A stretch of 64,000 nt of DNA, taken from positions 1-64,000 of the forward strand of contig PQAS01000028.1 in the NCBI GenBank assembly GCA_003104905.1. The letters are read 5' to 3'. Under the pieces are notes generated by a model that had not been told where the DNA came from, did no database searches, and worked only from the letters and a program-made list of their open reading frames with translations. Positions 25,297-34,777 of this stretch are shown piece by piece. The position numbers and the translations under genes were made by a program. The stretch comes from Candidatus Methanoperedentaceae archaeon (lineage in GTDB: Archaea > Halobacteriota > Methanosarcinia > Methanosarcinales > Methanoperedenaceae). Each line of letters starts with the position of its first letter. The first letter of the stretch is position 1.

Positions 25297-26436
25297 TCAG
25301 CAAGATCTACCAGCCATCTCCATCACAATCCTCTTTATCTCCTCCATCCCTGCATCCGTCTTGAATGAAATCCCAGAAAAATGCGTTCGTGAAGCCTGAA
25401 AGCCTTTCTCCTTCAAGGCAGAAACGAGGGCTGCTGTGGACATCGCAGTTATTCCGAGGAGCTTGCACACCTTATGGAGATCGTAATGCATTGGGATATC
25501 AAGCTCATCCCTGCATGAAGCGATCAATTTGCGCACGTCTTTGAATTCCCTCTGTTGGGCATCATCAAACAGCTTCTGGCAAAACTCCCGATCATGAAGT
25601 TTCCCCAGCCACAGCGGCCCTGCAAGTGATGTCTTGTGCGCGCATACGGGACATTTTTCTTCCATATGGACTGCAAGCCCAAACTTCCAGTTTCTTTCCC
25701 CGCAATTGAAACAATGAGAGAGAAATCCAATGTTCTTCAAACATTCATCCGCTTCTTTGATGCCCTTTTTCACCGATACAAAGAGCCTGACATAATGCGC
25801 GCTGGCATATGAAAGCAGAGGCGTCATGGCCTTATCATATTTTGCCAGCGTCCTTGCCGCAGCGCCCATCAATATCCTTACTCCCATCTCAGGGTAGTAT
25901 TCGGTCTTAAGAGGTACAGCTGAATAGTTCCTGATGCCTGCTTTCTTATGGGCGCCGCAAAGGGGCGCCGTATCCGTGGCAGTAATGCAAAGCAATCGTT
26001 TTGTTGAGAAACAGGCCGCATCCAGAAACGGCGCAGGGGTCCCGAACGGGTCAAGATCAATTATATCAAAACTATTATCCAGCATCACTACATTAGCGTT
26101 CCTCTTCAATGCAGTGCAATTTGAGAGCTTATTAAGGTCGATATTTCTTTTTATCAATCCATATGAAGCTTCTTCCCAGTCGCTCATCGTGGTGTTAAGA
26201 CCAACTTCCCCTGCAATACGAAGTCCCCGGATACCTGATGCGCAAAGGGCATCAAGATACGTGTAATCTGGATTATCTCTTGAAAAGCATGCTATTGCCG
26301 CCACTGCCATATCCCTGTTAGTCCTCATTGCAGGATTGTAGAATACCTGGACCGATGAAGGCGGGAAATTTGAATTCTCGTCCGGAACGGGTACCTCGAC
26401 CTTTGTGGTGCCTTCAGTGATAATTTTTGTCAGCAT
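25297..26436 (-). CDS. trm1: tRNA (guanine26-N2)-dimethyltransferase
   Basis: 379 residues. Dimethylates G26 of tRNA using SAM. Seen: VFYNPAMRTNRDMA (31-44), LDALCASGIRGLR, the catalytic IIDLDPFGTPAPFLD (126-140), and a zinc-binding part CFNCGERNW and CPVCAHKT. Length and motifs match archaeal Trm1. It is alone on the minus strand upstream of hdrCBA, and its end is shared with a degraded region. Confidence 0.95.
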   Translation of the reverse strand: MLTKIITEGTTKVEVPVPDENSNFPPSSVQVFYNPAMRTNRDMAVAAIACFSRDNPDYTYLDALCASGIRGLRIAGEVGLNTTMSDWEEASYGLIKRNIDLNKLSNCTALKRNANVVMLDNSFDIIDLDPFGTPAPFLDAACFSTKRLLCITATDTAPLCGAHKKAGIRNYSAVPLKTEYYPEMGVRILMGAAARTLAKYDKAMTPLLSYASAHYVRLFVSVKKGIKEADECLKNIGFLSHCFNCGERNWKFGLAVHMEEKCPVCAHKTSLAGPLWLGKLHDREFCQKLFDDAQQREFKDVRKLIASCRDELDIPMHYDLHKVCKLLGITAMSTAALVSALKEKGFQASRTHFSGISFKTDAGMEEIKRIVMEMAGRSC

Positions 26437-26473
26437 GCGATTGCCACATTTGGCGGGAATTCCTTATATAATG

Positions 26474-28828
26474 TTATGATGCCAGTTCCTCTTTATCCGA
26501 AATTTCCTCTTTTTCTTTCCGGCTCATTTTCTGCGCTTTCGCTCCCGCCTGCGAAGCGAACACATTCAGGAGGTCTGTCAATTTTTCATACTGCGCGGTC
26601 TCAATATGCGAATACCGGATCGGTTTTTTGTGTTTTCTTGTCTCTTTCTTGAGCTTCTTATAAAGGTCATCAGAGCGCGTTGTAAGTTTCTCATCTGTTA
26701 TCCCTTCGATGAGCAAAACGCCTGTCGCGCCGTACTCAAATGCTGCATTTACCACATCAGCATCCAGGATATGTACGGAGGGAACGCTCACCAGTCTGAT
26801 AAGAGAAGAATACTGCTTCCGGTTAACTCCTGCGATATCGGCGGCTGCATATGCATACGGATCGATGAATACAATAACACCCGGAGCTTCACTTAGAATT
26901 CCTTTTAGCTGCGCTTTCAACTGTTCTCGCGTGAAATTTCGTATCTCGATGCCTTTGATGGGGCAGGCTGGTACACAGATGCCACAGCCTGTGCAGGCCA
27001 GAGGGGATAACAGAGCTTTTCCTCCCTCCAGGGTAAGCGCATTATATGGGCAGGCTTTCACACAATCCCCGCACCCATTACATTCTAGTATCACTGGCTT
27101 CTCAGGCGGGATGAGTATCACGCCTTTTCCAAGAAACTGTGAAACTTTATGGGCAGCGCTTATTCCTTCAGTTACAGAATCATGGATATCTTTGGGACCA
27201 AGTACGCATCCTGCCGCAAACACTGACTGGTTAAGCGTATTCACAGGGTCAAGCTTTACATGCTTTTCCTCAATAAAACCATCATCGCCCATAGGTACAC
27301 CAAGCTTATCCGCAATTTCTTTTGTACCGGTTGAGGGTATCAGGGCAGGACACAGTACGACCATGTCAAATATTTCGCGTCCTTTCCTGCCAAGGTTGGT
27401 ATCCTCATACTGGACCATGAGAGTGCCATCGGGTCCGGGGAGGATTTCCGCGACTTTTCCTCGCACGTAATTGACACCTTTTTCCTGCGTGTGATGATAA
27501 AATTCCTCAAACCTCCGTCCGGAACTGCGCATATCGATGTAAAATATCCATGCTTCCGATTCTTCTTTCATCTTCTTCACAAGCTGTGCCTGCTTCTGGG
27601 AGTAAATGCAGCAGACCTTAGAGCAGTGTTTTCTTCCTTTTCCTGTAAAATCCCTGCTTCCCGCACAAAGCACGAATGCGACCCGATTGGGGAATGTCCC
27701 GTCAGCTTTCTGTAATCTCATCCCGGTCTTGCTCTTAGCAGATAGCATTTCCTCAAATTCAATAGCAGTGAGGATGTTTGGGGATGGATAATTATATTCT
27801 TCGATAAATGATAAGTCAATAGGCTCAAATCCGGTTGCAATTGCAACGGCCCCAACTGAAATCAAACTTGTTTCTTTTTTTTCTTCAAGGTTGATAGCAT
27901 CGCGCGGACATACTTTTACGCATGCACCGCAATTACTGCATTTTGACATGTCGATCATGTAGGCCTGTGGAACCGCCTGAACAAATGGAAGAAATATTGC
28001 CCCTGTCGGGCATTTTTTTGTGCATGCACCGCAGTTTATGCATTTCCTGATATCAACATAACGCGGGCTGTGTTCCAGTGTAATTGAATAATCTCCGGGG
28101 CTTCCCTGAACATCTGCAACCTCGGTCTGCGTTAACATGGAGATCCTGGGATTATTGTGAACAGCAACCATCCTGGGTGTAAGAATGCACTGGGAACAGT
28201 CAAGCGTGGGGAATGTTTTGGAAAGACCTATCATATGCCCGCCAAGATATGGTTTTTTTTCTATCAATATTACATCATGGGAATCAGAAAGCTCAAGCGC
28301 CGTGGTTATCCCGGCTATGCCGCCGCCTATGACAAGCGTCCTGTCCACAAGTGACTTTGCAAGAGGTGAAAGCGGCTCTATAGAATCCATGCGTGCGGCA
28401 GCTCCTTTGATCAGGCCCTTTGCTTTTGAGGTCACACCTGTCTTATCCTCTTTGTCATGTACCCAGCTTGCCTGCTCGCGTATATTGGTTATCTCAAGAA
28501 GACCGGGGTTAAGCCCTGCATTTTTCGCCATGCTCCGGAAAGTTTCAAGATGCAGTTTGGGCGAGCATGAACCTATGACAACCCGGTCAACTTTCCCCTT
28601 CTCGATATCATTCTTTATTTTATCCTGCCCGACACTGCTGCACAGGTAATCCTGGATATTTACAGTAATGTTCTTATCTTCTTTGAGATTATCCCCAACT
28701 GCTTGAAGGTCAACCACATCCGCGATATTACCTCCACATCTGCAAAGATACACACCTATCCTGTTTGATCCTTTTTTTGCTGATTCCTCTTTTTGTTCTG
28801 TCACAAGAGTAGGTTCATTTTCCATCAT
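26474..28828 (-). CDS. hdrA: Heterodisulfide reductase subunit A with degenerate MvhD-like tail
   Basis: 784 residues, FAD-based electron bifurcation or confurcation subunit. N-terminal iron-sulfur part with LCRCGGNIADV, FAD site VIGGGIAGITTAL (167-179), TLDCSQC near 208, two ferredoxin motifs at 263-274 and 297-308, and a further pair CNGCGDCVKACP (583-594) and CTGCGICVPACP (612-623). The last region (648-715) has the fold pattern of MvhD/HdrA2 C-domain, VIVFIDPYAYAAADIAGVNR, but every expected cysteine is replaced. So the cluster-binding FeS delivery domain is kept in shape only. It overlaps hdrB by four bases. Confidence 0.93.
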   Translation of the reverse strand: MMENEPTLVTEQKEESAKKGSNRIGVYLCRCGGNIADVVDLQAVGDNLKEDKNITVNIQDYLCSSVGQDKIKNDIEKGKVDRVVIGSCSPKLHLETFRSMAKNAGLNPGLLEITNIREQASWVHDKEDKTGVTSKAKGLIKGAAARMDSIEPLSPLAKSLVDRTLVIGGGIAGITTALELSDSHDVILIEKKPYLGGHMIGLSKTFPTLDCSQCILTPRMVAVHNNPRISMLTQTEVADVQGSPGDYSITLEHSPRYVDIRKCINCGACTKKCPTGAIFLPFVQAVPQAYMIDMSKCSNCGACVKVCPRDAINLEEKKETSLISVGAVAIATGFEPIDLSFIEEYNYPSPNILTAIEFEEMLSAKSKTGMRLQKADGTFPNRVAFVLCAGSRDFTGKGRKHCSKVCCIYSQKQAQLVKKMKEESEAWIFYIDMRSSGRRFEEFYHHTQEKGVNYVRGKVAEILPGPDGTLMVQYEDTNLGRKGREIFDMVVLCPALIPSTGTKEIADKLGVPMGDDGFIEEKHVKLDPVNTLNQSVFAAGCVLGPKDIHDSVTEGISAAHKVSQFLGKGVILIPPEKPVILECNGCGDCVKACPYNALTLEGGKALLSPLACTGCGICVPACPIKGIEIRNFTREQLKAQLKGILSEAPGVIVFIDPYAYAAADIAGVNRKQYSSLIRLVSVPSVHILDADVVNAAFEYGATGVLLIEGITDEKLTTRSDDLYKKLKKETRKHKKPIRYSHIETAQYEKLTDLLNVFASQAGAKAQKMSRKEKEEISDKEELAS

Positions 28829-29673
28829 GGCCTGCCTCCGATCTTAGCGATCAATTTATCGGTGGGAACAAGATGTTGGGAAAGCCCCAATTCCTTCGGG
28901 TCAAAACCCATGGCAAGACCCATGAGCTGGGTAAAATAAATGACCGGCAGGTCGATCTTAATATTGAATTTGGACTCTACCGCTTTTTGTTTTGCATCCA
29001 GCTGCAAATGACACATCGGGCATGTGACAACTACACAATCTGCACCTGTTTCTTTAGCCATAACAAGCAGTTCCTTTGCCAGACCAAGGGCAAGTTCCTC
29101 ATCCGTAATCAGTATCGGACCTCCACAGCATTTGGTTTTATAATAATATTTTGCAGGCTCGGCCCCAAGGCTCAAAATGAGTTCATCGAGTGATTTTGGA
29201 TTCTGGGGGCTGTCAAAATCGTTTTCGGGGCGTGTCAGGAGGCAGCCATAATAGGGAACAGCTTTGATCTTAAGAGGTTTTTTCACATGCTCGGTGAGTT
29301 TTGGCAATCCCAGATCTTTAACAATCACTTCCAGGAGATGTTTTGGTTTTGCATTACCATCATATTTTTCAGTGAGGGCCTCGTTGACGATTGTTCTAAG
29401 AGCACTGTCTTCCAGAGCTGCGTGCGCACGCATGAGGTTTGAATAACACAGGTTGCATGGCGTTGCCATGTCAAGCCCTTTTGCTGATGCCAGGGTTCTC
29501 GCAGACAGGCCGGTCTTTACCGTCCTGTCAGGCACGTGCAAAGCGCCGCAGCAGTTCCAGTTCTTTACTTCTTCAAGATCAATGCCAAGCCTGCCAAATA
29601 CAGCCTCTACGGAAATGCGGTAGTCAACTGCAGTTCCATGCTGTGCGCAGCCGGGATAATAAGAATATTTCAT
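28825..29673 (-). CDS. hdrB: Heterodisulfide reductase subunit B
   Basis: 282 residues with two cysteine-rich CCG domains: YYPGCAQHGTAVD and WNCCGALH in the first, YYGCLLTRP and CCGGPILITDEE in the second, and CPMCHLQLD. These bind the noncubane [4Fe-4S] clusters that cleave the CoM-S-S-CoB disulfide. It overlaps both neighbours by four bases, so hdrC-hdrB-hdrA is one translated unit. Confidence 0.95.
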   Translation of the reverse strand: MKYSYYPGCAQHGTAVDYRISVEAVFGRLGIDLEEVKNWNCCGALHVPDRTVKTGLSARTLASAKGLDMATPCNLCYSNLMRAHAALEDSALRTIVNEALTEKYDGNAKPKHLLEVIVKDLGLPKLTEHVKKPLKIKAVPYYGCLLTRPENDFDSPQNPKSLDELILSLGAEPAKYYYKTKCCGGPILITDEELALGLAKELLVMAKETGADCVVVTCPMCHLQLDAKQKAVESKFNIKIDLPVIYFTQLMGLAMGFDPKELGLSQHLVPTDKLIAKIGGRP

Positions 29674-30233
29674 TTCTTCTCCCTGGATTTTTCTCCAAGC
29701 TTAAAAATAGTCCCCAATTCTTTTGTATTTTCCATTCGATCGACTGATAGCGGAAGTTTTCTTTTTGCCATCATTGACAGTCCAAAAGGCAGCTGTTTTA
29801 TCATCCCGGGTTCTGTCATGCTGTATTTGGAAATCAGAAGGAATTCGGAAGCTCTTCCATTAGTCTTTATTACATCTGAGAAAACAGTATCGAATTTTAC
29901 ATTCCTGTTCGTTATTCCTTCTGCTATAGCTATTGGTTTTAAGGTTTCCATGAGTTCAGTTGGATGAATGCCCCTTGGACACCTGACTGAGCATGAGAAG
30001 CAGGTTGTGCATATCCATATCGTGTTGCTTGAGAGTACCTCTTTCTTGAGGCCAAGCTGCACCATGCGTACAAGTTGACGTGGTGAATAGTCCATTTCCT
30101 GGCTGACCGGACAGGAGCCTGAGCATATCCCGCATTGCATGCAGGTGAGGATTTTTTCTCCGACTGGTGTCTTTAAGACCTGCTCCCTGAAAGCAGAATC
30201 TTTCGATTCCGGAATTATTGGTTCCTTTTTCAT
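29670..30233 (-). CDS. hdrC: Heterodisulfide reductase subunit C
   Basis: 187 residues with two 4Fe-4S motifs: Cys31, 34, 37 and 41 (CMQCGICSGSC) and Cys75, 78, 81 and 85 (CTTCFSCSVRC). It relays electrons from HdrA to HdrB. The ribosome site aggag and an A/T-rich TATA-like box (aatttatatac near 30270-30285) precede the start. First gene of the hdrCBA operon. Confidence 0.95.
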   Translation of the reverse strand: MKKEPIIPESKDSAFREQVLKTPVGEKILTCMQCGICSGSCPVSQEMDYSPRQLVRMVQLGLKKEVLSSNTIWICTTCFSCSVRCPRGIHPTELMETLKPIAIAEGITNRNVKFDTVFSDVIKTNGRASEFLLISKYSMTEPGMIKQLPFGLSMMAKRKLPLSVDRMENTKELGTIFKLGEKSREKK

Positions 30234-30267
30234 AATTGCTCCTAAGAGGAAATTCGATGAAGAGTTA

Positions 30268-30288
30268 ATAGTATATAAATTTTATTCA
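30268..30288 (-). promoter_or_regulatory. Candidate promoter of hdrCBA
   Basis: The segment aatttatatactattaact read on the minus strand is a TATA-like box about 35-50 bases before the hdrC ATG. Nothing else lies between it and the gene. Confidence 0.45.
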
Positions 30289-30358
30289 AAATAAATCTTG
30301 CGGAAGTAAGTGAAAAGTCCGCTGAAATGTTTTGATAGTTATGAATATCAAAACAATA

Positions 30359-30724
30359 TTAAATATATTCGGAATTTGAATTTCTTATGCTTCTAAAGAT
30401 AACATAGACAAAAGCCATCAGAATTAAGATAAGTAACAATCCAAAAATTTTTTGTAGATCATATATAAAAGAAAAACCAAAAGATAAAAAATGTGGTATA
30501 TAAATTAAAGCTACATGTAAAATCAATATAAAGGCAAATGCTAACAATAGTACGAAAGCTTTTTTTATTTCATTATATTTCAAGAAAATCCTTGACCGAA
30601 TCACATCAGGATCCTTTTTCCAGAGATATAATACTATGGAAATCAGTAGAAAGAAAGTAATAATCGCTATTGGCAAAACCAGTACTTCATTTACTACTTC
30701 CAAAACGTTTTTTACATCTGTCAT
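30359..30724 (-). CDS. Small three-segment membrane protein
   Basis: About 121 residues from the ATG at 30724 (frame is open to 30778). Three hydrophobic segments: LPIAIITFFLLISIVLYLW, AFVLLLAFAFILILHVALIY and FGLLLILILMAFVYVIF. It ends with a short charged tail. No family recognised. Position between hdr and heme genes gives no clear role. Confidence 0.65.
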   Translation of the reverse strand: MTDVKNVLEVVNEVLVLPIAIITFFLLISIVLYLWKKDPDVIRSRIFLKYNEIKKAFVLLLAFAFILILHVALIYIPHFLSFGFSFIYDLQKIFGLLLILILMAFVYVIFRSIRNSNSEYI

Positions 30725-30825
30725 ATTAATATAATTGCATGAACGTATTTGAGTTTTATCTCCTATCCACTCATACAAACAACGAACATATATATGAATA
30801 TTTCTAAAATAAATAACCTGATAAT

Positions 30826-31284
30826 ATGGACAAAATTGATTTGAAATTATTAAAAACTATCCAGGACGGAATTCCAATCGTATCAGAACCATTCAAGCAT
30901 ATTGCAGCCCAGGTAGGGCTTTCGGAAACTGAGGTCCTGGAACGTCTGCATAAACTGGGAAAAGAAGGTGCAATAAGACGTTTTGGGGCTTCGATAGGAC
31001 ACAGGTCAATTGGAATAACCGCAAATGCAATGTGCACATGGAACGTTCCCGATGAGAAAGTGGAGGAAGTAGGAGCCATTATGGCAGGCTTTCCCGAAGT
31101 AACGCATTGTTATGAACGACCGCGGTATCCCGATTGGAAGTATAATCTTTTTACCATGGTCCATGCATACTCTCATCAGGAATGCGAAAAAATTGCAAAA
31201 GAGATCTCCATTGCTACCGGTATAAAGGATTATAGTATCCTTTTCAGTGAACGGGAGTTCAAAAAAACAGGCGTGAGATTATGA
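30826..31284 (+). CDS. ahbB: Siroheme decarboxylase subunit (AhbA/AhbB-type)
   Basis: 152 residues, Lrp/AsnC-like: helix-turn-helix FKHIAAQVGLSETEVLERLH, then the typical AIRRFGASIGHRSIG and CYERPRYPDWKYNLFTMVH (residues about 100-118). This RRFG and His-rich pattern is the Ahb siroheme decarboxylase signature, converting siroheme to 12,18-didecarboxysiroheme in the alternative heme route. A or B cannot be fixed from one copy. Leaderless start from the TATA-like acatatatatg at 30786. Co-transcribed with sirC and hemA. Confidence 0.85.
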   Translation: MDKIDLKLLKTIQDGIPIVSEPFKHIAAQVGLSETEVLERLHKLGKEGAIRRFGASIGHRSIGITANAMCTWNVPDEKVEEVGAIMAGFPEVTHCYERPRYPDWKYNLFTMVHAYSHQECEKIAKEISIATGIKDYSILFSEREFKKTGVRL

Positions 31285-31916
31285 GTGTTTTTCTACCTCT
31301 TATGCTGGACCTGAATGAAAAAGAGATATTGATCTTTGGTGGTGGAGAGGTGGGTGAACGAAAAGCCTCTCTTTTTTGTGAGCATGCAAAAGTAACGGTC
31401 GTGAGTAAGGAATTTACACCCGGATTGACAAGGTTTCATGATACAGGAAGGATAAAACTCATAAAAGTTAAAGATCTGCATGAAAAAGGTATCTCCACTT
31501 TTTTGAAAAATGCTTTTATTGTAATTCCAGCTACAAATGATGCAAAATTGAATGAAAAGATAGCAGGGATCGCAAAAGACAGCAAGATATTAGTAAATCG
31601 TGTGGATGATATCGGAGACATATTAATTCCCTCAGTAATCAGGAGAGGCGATATTGTAATCGGTATTTCCACCGGCGGTCAAAGTCCTGCCCTTTCAAAA
31701 TATATTCGGCAAAAAACGGAAGAAGTGATAACACCTGAATTTGCACAAATGTCAAGACTTCAAAACGAAATTCGCGAAGTATTGAAATCCTCAGTGAATG
31801 ACCAAAAAAAACGCAAGGAAATACTCTGGAGTATAATCAATGATAATGATGTTTGGAAAGCTTTTGAAGAATCGTATGAAAAAGCATATATGAAAGCATC
31901 AAAGCATATAATGTAA
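31281..31916 (+). CDS. sirC: Precorrin-2 dehydrogenase (SirC/Met8-type)
   Basis: 211 residues. N-terminal NAD-binding fold ILIFGGGEVGERKASLF (residues about 16-32), catalytic-type Asp in VPATNDAKLN, and DIVIGISTGGQSPALSKYIR near 130. It oxidises precorrin-2 to sirohydrochlorin; whether it also inserts iron is not clear. Overlaps the upstream gene by four bases and hemA follows 20 bases later. Confidence 0.9.
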   Translation: MSVFLPLMLDLNEKEILIFGGGEVGERKASLFCEHAKVTVVSKEFTPGLTRFHDTGRIKLIKVKDLHEKGISTFLKNAFIVIPATNDAKLNEKIAGIAKDSKILVNRVDDIGDILIPSVIRRGDIVIGISTGGQSPALSKYIRQKTEEVITPEFAQMSRLQNEIREVLKSSVNDQKKRKEILWSIINDNDVWKAFEESYEKAYMKASKHIM

Positions 31917-31936
31917 AAACATTAGGTAGGAAATCA

Positions 31937-33190
31937 ATGACCGAAATATCAAGCATGCTAATAACGCACACCAAGGCGACCATTGTGGAAATGGAAAGCG
32001 CATGGCATGGAGGCATAGACCAGCTTCTGGTGCATCTTAAGTCACACGAACTTGTAGAGGAATGCGCAGTACTTAAGACCTGCAACCGGGTAGAAGTTTA
32101 TGTTGTCTCACCAAAAGGAAGCAAGGTACTTTTTGAATTTGCAAAACACATGAAAGTTTCATCAAGGATTATTGATTTCCTTGATCATGAGGAATCGCTG
32201 AGGCATCTTTTGCGCCTTACTTCCGGCCTTGAGTCAATGATAGTTGGTGAAGACCAGATCCTTGGCCAGGTAAAAGAATTATTCCTGATGGCAAAAAAAG
32301 CCGGTGCTGTTGGTAAGACCCTTGATACTGCATTCAATAAGGCAATCCAGGTAGGAAAGCGGACGCGAAATGAGACGGGAATAAATAAAGGTTCCGTTTC
32401 CATTGGTTCAGCCGCAGTGGAATTGGCAGAGAAGGAATTAGGCGGGCTAGAAGGAAAGACAATTTTGGTTATCGGGGCAGGAGAAATGGGAACGCTTGTG
32501 GCAAAAGCGCTCGCAAATAAGGATATTAAGGTTATCTATGTGGCGAACAGGACATTTGAAAAAGCACAGGCTCTTGCATGCGAATTAAATGGTGAAGCGT
32601 GTCCATATGAAGAAATGGAAAAATACATCCCAAAATCAGATGTTGTGATAAGCGCCACAAAGGCCCCTCATTTTGTTCTGACAACAGAAATAATGTCAAG
32701 AATAATGGGGGAAAAAATGGAGATCATGCTAATAGATATTGGAAATCCCAGGAATATCGAAAGCGGTGTAGGGGATTTACCGGGTGTGAGCCTTCATAAT
32801 ATCGACAGCTTAAGAAGCATCAGCGAGGCAAACCTGGATAAAAGAAGGGTTGAGGCAAAAAAAGCGGAGATCATTATTGAAGAGGAATTGGGGCTTCTTA
32901 AACGGCAATACAAGCGCCAGATGGCGGATAATATTATTTCAGCTCTTTATTCGAAAATAGAAAAAATCCGTGAACAGGAACGGGAAGCTGCTATCAATAA
33001 ATTAAAATCAAGACACACGATAGGGGATATAGAACGTGAAGTCCTGGATGACATGACAAATTCTTTTGCCAAGCAGATCCTTGCTGAACCTACAAAGATA
33101 CTCAGGAATGCAGCAGAACATGATGATGAGAGATTTTTGGATACAGTTGCGGAGTTATTTAAACTAAATGGGAAAAAAGAAAAGAAGTGA
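31937..33190 (+). CDS. hemA: Glutamyl-tRNA reductase
   Basis: 417 residues. Reduces glutamyl-tRNA to glutamate-1-semialdehyde, first step of tetrapyrrole synthesis. Seen: nucleophile Cys49 in LKTCNRVEVY, GLESMIVGEDQILGQVK, and NADPH-binding ILVIGAGEMGTLVAKAL. The C-terminal dimerisation helices are full length. Third gene of the ahb-sirC-hemA operon; hemL, hemB and others are not in the window. Confidence 0.97.
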   Translation: MTEISSMLITHTKATIVEMESAWHGGIDQLLVHLKSHELVEECAVLKTCNRVEVYVVSPKGSKVLFEFAKHMKVSSRIIDFLDHEESLRHLLRLTSGLESMIVGEDQILGQVKELFLMAKKAGAVGKTLDTAFNKAIQVGKRTRNETGINKGSVSIGSAAVELAEKELGGLEGKTILVIGAGEMGTLVAKALANKDIKVIYVANRTFEKAQALACELNGEACPYEEMEKYIPKSDVVISATKAPHFVLTTEIMSRIMGEKMEIMLIDIGNPRNIESGVGDLPGVSLHNIDSLRSISEANLDKRRVEAKKAEIIIEEELGLLKRQYKRQMADNIISALYSKIEKIREQEREAAINKLKSRHTIGDIEREVLDDMTNSFAKQILAEPTKILRNAAEHDDERFLDTVAELFKLNGKKEKK

Positions 33191-33191
33191 A

Positions 33192-33794
33192 CTATTCTGA
33201 TATGAATATCAACGAAGCTATCTTTTCAGGATAAAATGATAAAACATTTCCCAATGTAATGAATATCACACCAAACCAGAAAATCAAGAGGTGATAAGGA
33301 CTATCCCTGAGACCCACAAAATTCAACATAATCACAACAAGCCCAAGATGCAGGAGCGATGAGCCCATTCTTGCAATAAATCCTTCCTTTTCAAACCTGA
33401 TAGATTTGCTCTTTCTTATCGTCATTATAAGAACAACGGACTGTACGACAGTCATCAAAATAAGAATAAAACCCAATCCTGTTTCAATAGTTGAAAAAAT
33501 TGTGAGGATTACTGTTATTCCAAGGATGATTGCGCTGAATTTTAGCAGAACATCCTGTTCAAAGAGCCTTTTAGGAATACATAGACCCAGTGAAATAAGA
33601 AGCAATACAAGGAACGGATAAAGGTATGAATCCATTCCATCAATGTACTGGCTATATTGTGCGGTCTTTGTCCACCCGGAATCCACTGCAAGATAGTTGT
33701 AATAAGTTATTCCGTAAAGGCTTACTGCTCCTATCATAAAAAGAATGAGTGTTGTAAGGATAATCAAATAGTAGTCGTAATTTTTAAACTTCAT
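33192..33794 (-). CDS. Split CcmF-like protein, C-terminal half
   Basis: 200 residues with five or six membrane segments. The motif SSLLHLGLVVIMLNFVGLRD resembles the HLG region of the CcmF C-terminal part. It starts at 33794, in a four-base ATGA overlap with the upstream CcmF-like gene, giving a co-translated pair. Likely part of heme delivery to apocytochrome c. The frame is open to 33896 but the ATG at 33794 is better placed. Confidence 0.7.
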   Translation of the reverse strand: MKFKNYDYYLIILTTLILFMIGAVSLYGITYYNYLAVDSGWTKTAQYSQYIDGMDSYLYPFLVLLLISLGLCIPKRLFEQDVLLKFSAIILGITVILTIFSTIETGLGFILILMTVVQSVVLIMTIRKSKSIRFEKEGFIARMGSSLLHLGLVVIMLNFVGLRDSPYHLLIFWFGVIFITLGNVLSFYPEKIASLIFISE

Positions 33795-34777
33795 GGCTGC
33801 ACCACCGAATGGATTCCCGGAACAATATAGGTAAGAAGATATGTGAATACCAGTGATGCAAAACAGAGTATGCCGAGATATGCGGTGGTTCGCCACATCT
33901 TGCCTTTGCTGATATAAATACGGGAGTGCAGGTATGCGCTATAAAGCACCCACATCATTATCGAACCACTGATCTTGGGGTCCCACCACCATGCGCTGTC
34001 CTTCCATGCTTCTACAGCCCAGGGATATCCCATAAGCATACCGGTAGTAAGTAGAATGTAACCTATTTTCGCGTAACTGTAAGCTATTTCCTCATAGAGC
34101 TTATCCTTTTTGAATAACATATAAACACATGCGGCAAAAGTGATGATGAGTGAAGCATACGCTAAAAAGAGCATGGGTGGATGCGTCCACATATATGTTG
34201 AGTTATAATAATAGGTCACCCGGCCATATAGTGTCCCTGCCAACTGGAAAATGCCCATATCTCCTGATGAAAGCGCTGCATACCAGCGCGTTATTTCGCT
34301 ATTGACTATGGGAAGAGGATCTTTGAAAGGATTTGAGAAGAAATAAACGGTCAGGGAAAAAATTGATAATATTATTCCTATTAGAGCCATAATATCTTTC
34401 CTTTTCTTCACTGTCAAAGAAAATGCGCACGCGCACATTGCCCAGAAGTACAATTTTTCCGACTCTATCCACAAAGGAGCAGCTATACGGCTGTTTTCAA
34501 CAGGTATCATCTGCCTTAATGCAGCGGGATACTCGATCAAAACCGTATTGTATATTTGTATGTGTAACCAGGCAAGAGTTAAAAATCCGATGAAATAGAG
34601 CCCTGTTGAAATATACAGGCATTTTATCAGATAATCAAAATATCTGTTATCTTTTCTTAATAAACAAAGAATTGAAAAAATCCCCTGGAATAATGATATT
34701 ATCAGAATATATGTTATTATGGGCCGCCCGACCATTTCCAGGAATTCCCGGGCCCCGAGATATTCCGCATAACCCAT
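33791..34777 (-). CDS. ccmF: Cytochrome c assembly protein, CcmF-like N-terminal half
   Basis: 328 residues with about eight to nine membrane segments. Seen: THPPMLFLAYASL as the histidine-containing HPP segment, and the WWD heme-handling motif KDSAWWWDPKISGSIMMW followed by SAYLHSR. It is of the CcmC/CcmF/CcsA superfamily. It binds heme at the outer face and ligates it to cytochrome c. It pairs with the next gene. The UPF0201 gene stop shares its first base. Confidence 0.85.
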   Translation of the reverse strand: MGYAEYLGAREFLEMVGRPIITYILIISLFQGIFSILCLLRKDNRYFDYLIKCLYISTGLYFIGFLTLAWLHIQIYNTVLIEYPAALRQMIPVENSRIAAPLWIESEKLYFWAMCACAFSLTVKKRKDIMALIGIILSIFSLTVYFFSNPFKDPLPIVNSEITRWYAALSSGDMGIFQLAGTLYGRVTYYYNSTYMWTHPPMLFLAYASLIITFAACVYMLFKKDKLYEEIAYSYAKIGYILLTTGMLMGYPWAVEAWKDSAWWWDPKISGSIMMWVLYSAYLHSRIYISKGKMWRTTAYLGILCFASLVFTYLLTYIVPGIHSVVQP

